A DNA stretch of 64,000 nucleotides from assembly GCA_016218575.1 (NCBI GenBank), contig JACRDN010000014.1:1-64000 (forward strand). The letters are read 5' to 3'. Below, piece after piece: positions 17,162 through 26,500 of the stretch. The notes beneath the pieces were generated by a model. It did no database searches. It had not been told where the DNA came from and worked only from the letters and a program-made list of their open reading frames with translations. Made by a program: the position numbers and the translations under genes. Each line of letters opens with the position of its first letter. The first letter of the stretch is position 1. The stretch is from Elusimicrobiota bacterium. GTDB taxonomy: Bacteria; Elusimicrobiota; Elusimicrobia; UBA1565; UBA9628.

Positions 17162-18318
17162 ATATATGGGGTCCGCTGCTGGACCAAATATCGGACGGGG
17201 TCATTGTTTCCGACGCGGAGAAGAAGGTCATCTATATCAATCCCGCCGGGGAGCGCCTACTGGATATTTCCGGTCTCCATAAGGAAGACATAAACATCTG
17301 CCAATTTCTCTGCGGGAGGCTTTTTTGCGCGGGATTCGAGGAGAATCGCGCAGATGGGTGCGTCTTGCGCGCCCCGGATTCCCAGAATATGTCAGTCACC
17401 TTCAAGGGCCGCCACGGTCCGCATTCTCTTTTCTACTGGCGGGAGGGGCACGTGCAGAGCCGCCAGGAGTGGAAGTTCCTGCGGGTCCGCTGCCTGAAGG
17501 TGGGAACCCCTATCGTGGTTGGCGGTCGGACGGGCCAGCACGTCACTTTCATCGAGGATGCCAGCGCGGAGGTGGAGCTGGAGAAACGCAAGGAGAACTG
17601 GAGCAGCATGATCCTCCATGATCTGCGCACTCCCATGACCAACATTCACGCGGTGCTGGGTATTTTCGAGGGCTATAAAGCCGGGCAGGCCTTGGCGCCC
17701 AAGGACATCGAGCTCATCGATATCTCCTTGCGCGGCTGCCGGAGGATGGAGGAGCTTCTCGATCTCTATCTGGGAATGGTCAAGATCGACTCCGGGGTTT
17801 TGACGGCCCATATCGAGGATTTGAACTTGAGCGCGCTGCTGGCCGAGGCGGTCAAGGAGCAGAAGGCCCAGGCGGACAAGCGCCGCATCGCCGTGGGCGT
17901 GGATGTCCCGCTCGAGCTCAGGGTCAGGGCGGACAGGGATCTCCTCTTCCGCGTCTGCCAAAATCTGGTCAATAACTCCATCAAATACGTTCAGGAGGGG
18001 GGGTGTTTGGCCATAACCGCCCGGGCTGGACAGGACGGCTCGATCGTCATCTCGTTCAAAGACAACGGCCCCGGCATCGCGGCCGGGGCGATTCCTGGGA
18101 TATTCGACCGCTTATCCCAGGTTTACGCGCACCGCGAGGGGCAAATGCAGGGAAGCAGGCTGGGGCTGATCTTCTGCCATGATGCTGTCAAGGCGATGAA
18201 TGGGATGATCGAGGTGGAGTCCGACACCGGCAAGGGGGCCGAGTTCCGCGTGCGCCTGCCGGGGACGGCGGCCGCGGCAGGCGCACGCGGTTCAAGCTCC
18301 GAGGCCGCTCGCCCCTAA
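17158..18318 (+). CDS. PAS-domain sensor histidine kinase
   Basis: 386-residue soluble kinase with no membrane helix. A PAS domain (about 5-50, VIVSDAEKKVIYINPAGE) is interrupted by a Cys-containing segment (ICQFLCGRLFCAGF) that could bind a cofactor. The phosphoacceptor His154 lies in MILHDLRTPM. The ATPase domain shows the N box (QNLVNNSIKYV) and G1 box (DNGPGIAAG). The canonical G2 GxGLGL is altered to GSRLGL, so activity may be reduced. It overlaps the small Cys-rich gene at its start. No response regulator follows on this strand. Confidence 0.88.
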   Translation: MNIWGPLLDQISDGVIVSDAEKKVIYINPAGERLLDISGLHKEDINICQFLCGRLFCAGFEENRADGCVLRAPDSQNMSVTFKGRHGPHSLFYWREGHVQSRQEWKFLRVRCLKVGTPIVVGGRTGQHVTFIEDASAEVELEKRKENWSSMILHDLRTPMTNIHAVLGIFEGYKAGQALAPKDIELIDISLRGCRRMEELLDLYLGMVKIDSGVLTAHIEDLNLSALLAEAVKEQKAQADKRRIAVGVDVPLELRVRADRDLLFRVCQNLVNNSIKYVQEGGCLAITARAGQDGSIVISFKDNGPGIAAGAIPGIFDRLSQVYAHREGQMQGSRLGLIFCHDAVKAMNGMIEVESDTGKGAEFRVRLPGTAAAAGARGSSSEAARP

Positions 18319-18921
18319 TTCCGGCCGCGCACGGAAATCCGCCCCGAGCGAGGCGGACAGCCGTTGGACGGCGTCCAAATCCACGCCTTTGCGCTCGATG
18401 GCAGTCACCGTCGTCTTGAGGCCGGCCTTGGCGCAGGAGGAGACGAAATCAAGGACGCTCTGAAAGCCCTTCTCCCGAAATCCCTTGCGAGGGGAGTGGA
18501 GCTCTGCCCATTGCCTCGGGTCGGCCGTGTTCAGACTGACGGATACCGCGTCGATGCAGGCCGCGAGCTCCGGGACGATGTCGCGTCCCCAGATGAGATT
18601 GCCCAGACCAATGGTGTTGAGGCGGCGCCAAACGCCGGGAGCCAGGCTCTTGGAGAGCGCCCCGATTTGGCGCACGACCTGCAGGCGGTAGGTTGACTCT
18701 CCCAGGCCGCAGAATACCAGCTCCCGCACGGGGCGCTTTCCCAGGGATCCTCTTACCGCGCGCTCCAGTTCCGCGGGGGAGGGCTCCCCGCCGCGGAGCC
18801 TGAGATTGCTGCCGTGGAAATCCCAGCTCCGTCCGCGCTTGAAGCAGAAGACGCAGGAGGTCGGGCAGCGGTTGGTGATGTTGAGGTACAGCCCGTTTTG
18901 GAAATAGTAGGCGATCTCCAT
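18292..18921 (-). CDS. Radical SAM protein, TatD-linked type
   Basis: 209-residue radical SAM protein. The [4Fe-4S] motif is NRCPTSCVFCFKRG (CxxxCxxC) near residue 18, preceded by LYLNIT. The GLGEST motif and the (beta/alpha) strand pattern continue to about residue 195. Length and motif order match the short radical SAM family often found beside tatD nuclease genes; no tatD is in this window. The substrate is unknown. It overlaps the kinase gene on the opposite strand by 27 bp, and its ATG overlaps the stop of the upstream receiver gene. Confidence 0.82.
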   Translation of the reverse strand: MEIAYYFQNGLYLNITNRCPTSCVFCFKRGRSWDFHGSNLRLRGGEPSPAELERAVRGSLGKRPVRELVFCGLGESTYRLQVVRQIGALSKSLAPGVWRRLNTIGLGNLIWGRDIVPELAACIDAVSVSLNTADPRQWAELHSPRKGFREKGFQSVLDFVSSCAKAGLKTTVTAIERKGVDLDAVQRLSASLGADFRARPELGASGLGA

Positions 18922-19271
18922 CAGGGCTGGGGGCCCGAGATCCAGCCGATGAGCTCTTCGATGGACACGGGCTTGGTGAACAGCTTCTCGATGGGATGGC
19001 CGTTGACGCTGCGCTCCGTGTAGAGAGCGCTGATCATGACTATGTGGAGGTCGGGTTGGATGCGTTTGGCCTTCTGGGACAGCTTGAAGCCGTCCATGGG
19101 GCTCATGCGGGCGTCCGTGATGAGCCAGTCAAAATGGGTGTTCTGCAGCAGACGCAGGGCCTCCTCGCCGCTCGCCGCCGTCTGGACGCTGAAGCCCGCC
19201 TGGCGCATGGAGAGTGCCAGCATATTGCGGCCGGAGTCGTCGTCGTCCACCACCAAAAGGGAAGTATTCAC
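18921..19271 (-). CDS. Single-domain response regulator (CheY-like)
   Basis: 116-residue receiver domain with the acidic pair VVDDDDSG, phospho-acceptor Asp in LITDARMSPMDG, the switch Ser in VMISALYT and Lys in LFTKP. There is no output domain. I choose the GTG at 19271 because an in-frame TTG upstream would add residues that are not part of the receiver fold. The stop overlaps the radical SAM start as TGATG. It may take phosphate from one of the nearby kinases. Confidence 0.85.
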   Translation of the reverse strand: MNTSLLVVDDDDSGRNMLALSMRQAGFSVQTAASGEEALRLLQNTHFDWLITDARMSPMDGFKLSQKAKRIQPDLHIVMISALYTERSVNGHPIEKLFTKPVSIEELIGWISGPQP

Positions 19272-19316
19272 GGGCCTCGGCGCTATTATTATCCGCAACA
19301 AAACAGCCAGGGGCGG

Positions 19317-20669
19317 CTATTTCAGGGAGATGCCGAAGGCCTTGAGCTTGCGCCAAAGGGTGTTGCGGCCGATCTTGAGCCTTTTAGCCGCCTCGACTTG
19401 GTTGTTTCCGCAGGCCTCCAGGACCTCGAGGATGTGCCGTTTTTCCATGACCTCGAGGGATTGGGGCCTGGCCGAGGGTCCGGCGGGGCGGGAGGGAGGC
19501 TGTATCTCGGGAGGCAAATCCGCCAGGGAGATCGCCCCGCCCGGAGACATGATCACGGCCCGCTCCATGGCGTGCTCGAGCTCCCGGACGTTGCCGGGCC
19601 AGGAGTAGGCCTTGAGGGCCTCGGCGGCCTGCGGGCTCAGGCGGCCCGCGCCGGCCTGCATCTTCTTGCGGGCCTTTCTGAGGAAATGCTCGGCCAGGGG
19701 CAGGATGTCCTCCACCCGTTCGCGAAGGGGGGGAATATGGATAGGGAATACCTTGAGTCTGTAGAAGAGGTCGTCGCGGAACTTCCCTTCCTGCACCAGC
19801 CTGGCAAGATCCTTGTTCGTCGCCGTGACGAGCCGTCCAGAGACCTTGATCGGGTGGTTGTCGCCCACCCTGCGGACCTCCCCTTCCTGCAAGGCCCGCA
19901 GGAGCTTGACCTGGAGGGCTTGGGTGGTCTCGCTGATCTCGTCCAAAAACAGGGTTCCGCCGTTGGCGTCCTCGAAAAGTCCCCGCTTGTTGCGCTCGGC
20001 TCCGGTGAAGGAGCCCTTCACGTGGCCGAAAAGCTCGCTTTCCAGGAGGCCCTCCGGCAGGGCCCCGCAGTTGATGGCCACGAAGGCGCCCGAGCGCCTG
20101 GAGCTGTTCTCATGGATGGCGCGGGAGATGATTTCCTTGCCGGTGCCGGACTCTCCCTGGATGAGGACGGTGGCCTCGGTGGAGGCCACTTTCTTGACCA
20201 AGTCGAGCACCTTCTGCATCGCGGGGCTCGCGTAGACGATCCCCTCGAAGCTGTATTTGCCCTTCACTTCCTCGCGCAGGCGGCGCACTTCTCCCAGGAG
20301 CTTGCGGTGCTCGAAGGCTTTGTTGAGGATGATGAGGAACTCCTCGGGCTGGACGGGCTTGGTCAAATAATCGAAGGCCCCGGCCTTCATGGCCGCCACG
20401 GCCGTGTCGATGGAGCCGTGGCCCGTGATGAGGACGACCTCCGCCTCGGGCTGGGCGCGTTTGGTCCGGCTCAGGACCTCGAGCCCGTCTATGTCTCCAA
20501 GCTTGAGGTCGGTCACCACCGCGTCGAAATCCTCGGCGGCGAGCTTGGCCAGGGCCTCTCGGCCGTTCTTGGCCGTCGCGACCTCGACGCCGCGCTTCTT
20601 GAGCTCCATGGAAAGAAGCGTGGAAAGGGAGAGGTCGTCCTCGACCAGGAGAATTCGCGGTGATTCCAT
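19317..20669 (-). CDS. NtrC-family sigma-54 activator
   Basis: 450-residue response regulator. A receiver domain (1-120, Asp54 in VVTDLKLGD), an AAA+ domain with Walker A GESGTGKE at 172-179, Walker B GGTLFLDE, and a C-terminal FIS-type helix-turn-helix (VEAAKRLKIGRNTLWRKL). The sigma-54 contact loop, usually GAFTGA, reads GSFTGA at 219-224. It lies 3 bp after the histidine kinase gene and close to a gene for a divergent sigma-54 factor, so kinase, activator and sigma factor probably form one circuit. Confidence 0.95.
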   Translation of the reverse strand: MESPRILLVEDDLSLSTLLSMELKKRGVEVATAKNGREALAKLAAEDFDAVVTDLKLGDIDGLEVLSRTKRAQPEAEVVLITGHGSIDTAVAAMKAGAFDYLTKPVQPEEFLIILNKAFEHRKLLGEVRRLREEVKGKYSFEGIVYASPAMQKVLDLVKKVASTEATVLIQGESGTGKEIISRAIHENSSRRSGAFVAINCGALPEGLLESELFGHVKGSFTGAERNKRGLFEDANGGTLFLDEISETTQALQVKLLRALQEGEVRRVGDNHPIKVSGRLVTATNKDLARLVQEGKFRDDLFYRLKVFPIHIPPLRERVEDILPLAEHFLRKARKKMQAGAGRLSPQAAEALKAYSWPGNVRELEHAMERAVIMSPGGAISLADLPPEIQPPSRPAGPSARPQSLEVMEKRHILEVLEACGNNQVEAAKRLKIGRNTLWRKLKAFGISLK

Positions 20670-20672
20670 GTC

Positions 20673-21764
20673 TTAGCCCTCGATCCAGGGCAGGAAAACG
20701 GTGAAGGAGGCGCCCTTGCGGGGCAGGCTTTTGACCTCGATGCGGCCGCCGTGGGCCTTGACGATGCGCTGGGCGATGGCTAGCCCCAGGCCCGTTCCCT
20801 GCCTCTTAGTGGTGTGGAAAGGCTTGAAAATCAGGGGCAGAACCGATTTCGAGATTCCCGGCCCCGTGTCGGCCACCTTGAAATAGGCGGAATGCCCTTC
20901 GTGCCCGGTGGAAACAGAAAGCGTTCCCTTGCCGTCCGTGGCCTGGACCGCGTTGAGAACGATGTTCCAAACCACCTGGCGGATCTGGTCCGAGTCGAAA
21001 GGGAAGGGTTTGACCGCCTCGGAGAGGCTGAGCTGCAGGGCGGTGGACCTGATGAGGTCGTGGTTGGAATGGACGATATTGGCCACCTCCCCCACCATGG
21101 CGTTGAGGTCCGCGCGCTCGAGCTTGAGCTCGCGCGGCCTGGCGTAGGCGAGGAAGTTGTTGAGGGCCTCGTTCAAGCGCTCCGACTCGGTCTGCAGGAC
21201 CCGCCGGACCATCTCCGCCTCCTCGGCGGTGAGCTTGCCCCCGGCGATCTGCTTGGCCGCCATGACGATGGAGCTCAAGGGGTTGCGGATCTCGTGGGCG
21301 ACCACCGCCGCCATCTCGCCGATGCTGGCCAAGGTCTCGGATTGGGCCACGCGGGCCTGGAGGGCCATCTGTTCGCTGATGTCGAGGGCCGTGGAGATGT
21401 AGCCCACGATCTCGTTCTCGGCGTTGCGCACGGCCGTGATCGTCAAGACCAGGGGAATCTCCCGGCCATCCTTGGCCTTGTTGATGATTTCCCCGCGCCA
21501 ATAGCCCTTTTTAGGATCGAGGATGCCTGACCACATGCGGTCGTAGAGCTCCTGCGTTGAATGGCGGGAGCGCAAAAGGCGCGGAGTCTTGCCGATGGCT
21601 TCTGCTGGGGTGTAGCCGTAATGGGTGGTGAAGGCCTCATTGACGTCCAGGATGACTCCATTGCGGTCGCAGTAGAACATCACGTCGTTTGATTGCTTAA
21701 ATGCCTGGTATAGGGATAGGGCTCTTTCGTGCGGGGTCGCGGGCCTTATGTTTTGTTCCATCAT
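20673..21764 (-). CDS. PAS-domain histidine kinase paired with NtrC activator
   Basis: 363-residue cytosolic kinase, NtrB/AtoS-like. A PAS domain with PAC extension covers about 20-135; His157 sits in VVAHEIRNPLSS; the ATPase domain has N box WNIVLNAVQA, G1 DTGPGIS and G2 GTGLGLAIA. The gene is immediately followed by the NtrC-type regulator, its likely target. It is divergent from the RpoN-like gene across a 130-bp gap. Confidence 0.94.
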   Translation of the reverse strand: MMEQNIRPATPHERALSLYQAFKQSNDVMFYCDRNGVILDVNEAFTTHYGYTPAEAIGKTPRLLRSRHSTQELYDRMWSGILDPKKGYWRGEIINKAKDGREIPLVLTITAVRNAENEIVGYISTALDISEQMALQARVAQSETLASIGEMAAVVAHEIRNPLSSIVMAAKQIAGGKLTAEEAEMVRRVLQTESERLNEALNNFLAYARPRELKLERADLNAMVGEVANIVHSNHDLIRSTALQLSLSEAVKPFPFDSDQIRQVVWNIVLNAVQATDGKGTLSVSTGHEGHSAYFKVADTGPGISKSVLPLIFKPFHTTKRQGTGLGLAIAQRIVKAHGGRIEVKSLPRKGASFTVFLPWIEG

Positions 21765-21789
21765 GGATCAAGCAAGGCTGAAAACGGCC

Positions 21790-21806
21790 TTGGCCGGATC
21801 ATTGCT
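21790..21806 (+). promoter_or_regulatory. Sigma-54-type -24/-12 promoter of the rpoN-like gene
   Basis: TTGGCCGGATCATTGCT matches the consensus TTGGCACG-N4-TTGCW at 15 of 17 positions as I count them, with the GG and GC pairs at the correct spacing. It points toward the rpoN-like gene, whose ATG is 88 bases downstream. This would put the sigma factor under its own control. Confidence 0.6.
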
Positions 21807-21894
21807 ACTAGGAATACTGAAACATTCCTGCCAGAACATTGTAGCTAATGTTCCCGGGTCGGATATAGCGAATATAGTAGGATAATGAACAACC

Positions 21895-22971
21895 ATGGCC
21901 CAACAGTCTCTCAGCCAAACCCTTAAAATCCAGCAGCGCATGGCTTTGCTCGGACGCCTGCGCATGGCCGAACTTATAGAGATGCCTGAGGGAGACTTCG
22001 CCCGCGAGGTCGAGAAGATCGAGAAGGACCCCCTGTTCTGCAAGCTCTACTTCGCCGGCCGCGAGAATCCCGGGGTCATCCGCCGCCAGCGCTGGCCCCG
22101 CGGGCGCCTGAGCGGGGGATTCTACGAGCTCAACGAGCGGACGGCGGCCGCCAGCGAGCGGGTCAAGGTCGAGGAGCTTCTCGAGGAAAAGCGCCGGCTC
22201 CTTCCCAAAATACGGAAGATGGGGCAGGAGGCTTTCGAGCGCTATTTTCTCTACGGCACCGAGCCCGCTTCCTTGGAGGAGATCGCGGCCCGCACGCGCC
22301 TGAGCCTGGCCGAGGTCCGGGCCATCCATGATTTCATCCTGGAAATCGGCGCCCAGACCGAGTTCGCGGGCCCCGCTCCAGAGGCCACGGCCAAAGCCCA
22401 GAATTGCCTGGCCCGCGTCAGCCTCGAGGACGGGGAGCCTGTTTTCGACTTCTTTTCCCCGTATTGGGCCAGGGGTCTCTACCAGATTCGCTACGATTTG
22501 CTGGAGGATTGGAAGACGGACGGGCGCCTGGCCCCGGCGGAGGTCAAGCGCCTGCCGCATCTGCTTAAGCGCATGGAGACCGCCAACCTGAGGCAGAACA
22601 CCCTTTTCCGCATCTTGGAGAGCTTGACCAAGCTGCAGGCCAAGTTCCTGACCACCCGCCGCGAGGACTTGAAGCGCCCCATCAGCCTGAGGAACCTGGC
22701 TTACCGCCTGGACCTGGCCCCGAGCACCGTGAGCCGAGCCGCCTCGGGGCGCTCCCTTAAGCTCCCCTGGGGGGACGAGGCCCCGCTCATCGCCCTTCTT
22801 CCCGGACGCCGGAATGTCCTGCGCCAGGTCCTCGGCCGGTGGCTTGCCCAGGAGCCGCGGGACACCGACGCCAAGCTCGCCCAAAGGCTCAACAAGGAAT
22901 ATGGAATTCGGGTTTCCCGCCGCACGGTCAACGCCGTCCGAAATGAGGTCGAGAATAAGCCGCCTGGTTGA
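21895..22971 (+). CDS. rpoN: Divergent RNA polymerase sigma-54 factor
   Basis: 358 residues, about 100 fewer than typical RpoN. Region I is visible (SLSQTLKIQQRMALL, then AREVEKIEKDPLF). The core-binding region is degenerate; the C-terminal DNA-binding part is clearer, with LAPSTVSRAASGRSLKLPWG for the usual helix-turn-helix and SRRTVNAVRNE in place of the RpoN box ARRTVAKYRE. It should direct RNA polymerase to -24/-12 promoters when activated by NtrC-like ATPases. The matching activator and kinase genes are next door and divergent. Confidence 0.85.
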   Translation: MAQQSLSQTLKIQQRMALLGRLRMAELIEMPEGDFAREVEKIEKDPLFCKLYFAGRENPGVIRRQRWPRGRLSGGFYELNERTAAASERVKVEELLEEKRRLLPKIRKMGQEAFERYFLYGTEPASLEEIAARTRLSLAEVRAIHDFILEIGAQTEFAGPAPEATAKAQNCLARVSLEDGEPVFDFFSPYWARGLYQIRYDLLEDWKTDGRLAPAEVKRLPHLLKRMETANLRQNTLFRILESLTKLQAKFLTTRREDLKRPISLRNLAYRLDLAPSTVSRAASGRSLKLPWGDEAPLIALLPGRRNVLRQVLGRWLAQEPRDTDAKLAQRLNKEYGIRVSRRTVNAVRNEVENKPPG

Positions 22972-23006
22972 AGTGTTGCGCTAGGTTTTGGCGGTAGGAG
23001 GACACC

Positions 23007-23477
23007 ATGTACGCAGCCGACATCATGCGCAGGAACGTCGTGACCGTGGCCCCGGAGATGACATTGACGGAGCTGGCCAAGCTCTTCATCGAGCGCAAAA
23101 TCACCGGAGCCCCCGTGGTCGATTCCAAGGGCAGGCTTTTGGGAGTCATCTCTCAAACCGATCTCGTGCGCCGCGACCGGGAGGAGCCCCAACGGGCCGA
23201 AATTCCTAGCTTCCACCGGCATCCCGACGACGCCGTGGGGGGGCCCGGCTATCAAATCGAATGCCCGGACTCCACCGCGGTCTCGGACGTGATGACCCCG
23301 ACGGTCCTTTCGGCCGATGAAACCGCTCCCGTCGAGGACCTGGCGCGGATGATGATGCGAAAGCGCATCCACCGCGTGGTCATCACCAGGGGAGGGCGCC
23401 TGGTCGGCATCGTCAGCTCCATGGACATGCTGCGGGTCGTGCTCGACATGTCGCTGCGGCTCAAAGCCCGGGCCTGA
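23007..23477 (+). CDS. Tandem CBS-domain protein
   Basis: 156-residue protein made of two CBS motifs: ADIMRRNVVTVAPEM at the N-terminus and VSDVMTPTVLSADE in the second half, each followed by a VGIVSS or LGVIS strand. Such pairs bind adenine nucleotides and report energy state; free-standing ones have varied partners. The GTAGGAGG upstream gives a strong ribosome site. It lies 35 bp before nifJ, so a link to pyruvate metabolism is possible. Confidence 0.88.
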   Translation: MYAADIMRRNVVTVAPEMTLTELAKLFIERKITGAPVVDSKGRLLGVISQTDLVRRDREEPQRAEIPSFHRHPDDAVGGPGYQIECPDSTAVSDVMTPTVLSADETAPVEDLARMMMRKRIHRVVITRGGRLVGIVSSMDMLRVVLDMSLRLKARA

Positions 23478-23512
23478 TCCTTGGAAAGAGCGTTGCGTAC
23501 AGTTAAAGGGCC

Positions 23513-26500
23513 ATGGAGGCCCCGGAATGCGACGCTGTCGACGGCAATGAGGCCGCGGGCCGGATCGCCTATTTCTTAAGCGAGCTCATCGCCATCTACC
23601 CCATCACCCCGGCCTCTCCCATGGGGGAATGGTCCGATCAGTGGTCCGCCGAGGGCCGCAGGAATCTCTGGGGTGCTGTGCCCAGGGTCGTGGAGATGCA
23701 GAGCGAGGCCGGGGCCGCGGGGGTCCTTCATGGGGCCTTGAGCGCCGGGGCCCTGGCCACCACTTTTACCTCCTCCCAAGGCCTGCTGCTCATGATCCCG
23801 GACATGTATAAAATCGCGGGGGAGCTCACGCCCTTCGTGATGCACGTGGCCGCGCGGGCCGTGGCGACCCATGCCCTCTCCATATTCGGCGACCATTCGG
23901 ACGTCATGGCGGCGCGCCAGACCGGGTTCGCCATGCTGGCTTCCTCGTCGGTGCAGGAGTGCGCGGACATGGCGGCGATTTCCCACGCCGCCACGCTGGA
24001 AAGCCGCGTGCCCTTCCTTCACTTTTTCGACGGCTTCAGGACCTCCCACGAGATCCAAAAGATCGCGCTGGTTTCTCAGGAGGTCCTGCGGGCCTTGGTC
24101 AGCCGGGAGTGCTTGTTGGCCCATCGCGCTCGCGGCCTGTCTCCAGACCGGCCTTCCATACGCGGCACGGCCCAGAATCCCGACGTCTTCTTCCAGTCGA
24201 GGGAGGGGTCCAACCGCTACCACCAGATGGCTCCCTCCATCGTCGAGGGAGTCATGAGGAGGTTCGCGTCCCTTACGAGAAGGGCCTACGGCCTTTTCGA
24301 GTACGTCGGACACCCGAAGGCCGACCGCGCCGTCATCCTGATGGGGTCTGCCGCGGGCGCGGCCGAGGAATGCGTTGAGTCCCTGAATCGCCAAGGGCAG
24401 AAGGTGGGTCTGCTCAAGGCCAGGCTTTACCGGCCGTTTTCCGCCGAGTCCTTCCTGCGGGTTCTGCCTTCCAGCGTTTACGCCCTGGCAGTCCTCGACA
24501 GGACCAAGGAGCCGGGGAGCCTCGGAGAGCCGCTATTTCTCGACGTGCTCGCGGCTCTTTCGGAAAGCGGGCGCCGCAAGGTCAAGGTCATCGGCGGCCG
24601 CTACGGCTTGGGCTCCAAGGAGTTCACCCCGGCCATGGCGGCGGCCGTTTTCGCGGAGCTTGCCCGCCCGCGGCCCAAGCCGCGCTTTACCGTCGGAATC
24701 AAGGACGACGTGAGCCACCTTTCTCTGGCTTGCGATCCTGATTTCCCCAACGAGGAGGCGGGCGCTAGAAGCGCCGTCTTCTTCGGGCTTGGGTCGGACG
24801 GGACCGTGGGCGCCAACAAAACAGCGGTCAAGATCATCGCGCGCCAGACGGGGCTTTACGTCCAGGCCTATTTCGTCTACGACTCCAAGAAGTCCGGTTC
24901 GCTCACGGTTTCGCACCTGCGCTTCGGCCCCCGGCCGATACGCTCGACTTTCCTCGTGCAGTCCGCGGACTTCGTGGCCTGCCATCAGGAGAGCTTCCTT
25001 GAGCGCTACGATATGCTGCGCTTGGCCGCGCCCGGGGCGGTCTTCCTTCTCAACACCTCGAGCCCGCAAAAGGCCTGGGACATCCTTCCGCTGGAGGTCC
25101 AGCGGGCGATCCTGGACAAGGGCCTGCGCTTTTACGCCATCGATGCCTGCGCTATCGCTCGGCAGGCCGGGCTGGGCGGGCGCATCAACACCGTGATGCA
25201 GGCCGCCTTTTTCGAGATCTCGGGCATCCTCCCCGGCTACAAGGACAGGCTCAAGGAAGGAGCGAGCAAGAGCTATGGCTCGAAGGATCGGGGCCTGGTC
25301 GAGAAGAACATAGCCGCCATCGAGGCGGCCTCGGCCGGGCTGTGCCGCGTCCCGGTCCCTCCCGCCCCCACGGCCGCGCGCCGGCGCGCGCCTCCGGTGG
25401 ACCCGAGGGCCCCGCGCTTCGTGCGGGAGGTGATAGGGCCCCTGATCGCGGACCAAGGGGACTCTCTTCCCGTCAGTCGCCTGCCGGCCGATGGTCGTTT
25501 CCCGGTCGGCACCGCGCGCTGGGAGAAGCGGTCCATCGCCCGTGAAATTCCGGTTTGGGACGAGGGGCTGTGCATTCAGTGCAACAAGTGCGCCTTGGTG
25601 TGCCCTCACGCAGCCATCCGCGTCAAGGCCTACCCCGGCGAGGCCCTGGCGGCCCCTCCGGAGGGCTTTAAGAGCGTGCCCTGGAAAGGGCGGGAATTTG
25701 CCCAGCCCTGCCTCTATTCAGTCCAGGTTTCCCCGGAGGACTGCACGGCCTGCCGCCTCTGCGTGGCGGTGTGCCCCGCCAAAAACCGGGACGCCTCCGG
25801 CGCAAAGGCCCTGGAAATGGCGGCTTTGGATTCGCGGACGAAGGCGAGGGAAAGCCGCAATTTCAGCTACTTCCTGGCCCTGCCAGAGTCCGAGCCGCCC
25901 CAGCCGGAGAGCGTGAAGGGCTCTCAACTGCGCGAGCCGCTCTTCGAGTTCTCGGGAGCCTGTGCCGGCTGCGGGGAAACGCCCTACCTCAAGCTTCTCA
26001 CCCAGCTTTTCGGCGATCGCCTCCTGGTCGCCAACGCCACCGGCTGTTCCTCGATATTCGGAGGCAATCTTCCGACCACGCCCTGGACGGTCAACAAGGA
26101 GGGCCGGGGGCCGGCTTGGTCGAATTCCCTGTTCGAGGACAACGCTGAGTTCGGGCTGGGGATGCGCTTGGCGCTGGATTACCGCCGGGGCTACGCCGAG
26201 GGCTTGTTGCGCTCCTTGTCTGGCGCGGTGGACCCGGGGCTGGCCGCGGAGCTCTTGGCCGCGGACCAACGGGAGGCCGGGGGAATTCAAGCCCAGCGGG
26301 GTCGCTTGGAAAGGCTTGCCCAGGCTTTGCAGGGGATGGCGGGCCCGGCGGCCCAGGAGCTCCTGAGCGTGGCAGACGGCTTTGCGCGCAAAAGCGTTTG
26401 GATCGTGGGTGGAGACGGCTGGGCCTACGACATCGGCTACGGGGGCCTTGACCACGTGTTGCGCTCGGGCGCCAACGTCAAGGTCTTGGTGCTCGACACC

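Noticed and set aside
23481-23496. TTGG-N10-GC match resembling a sigma-54 promoter before nifJ
   Set aside because: Only GG and GC are well matched, and transcription would start inside the ribosome site six bases before the ATG.
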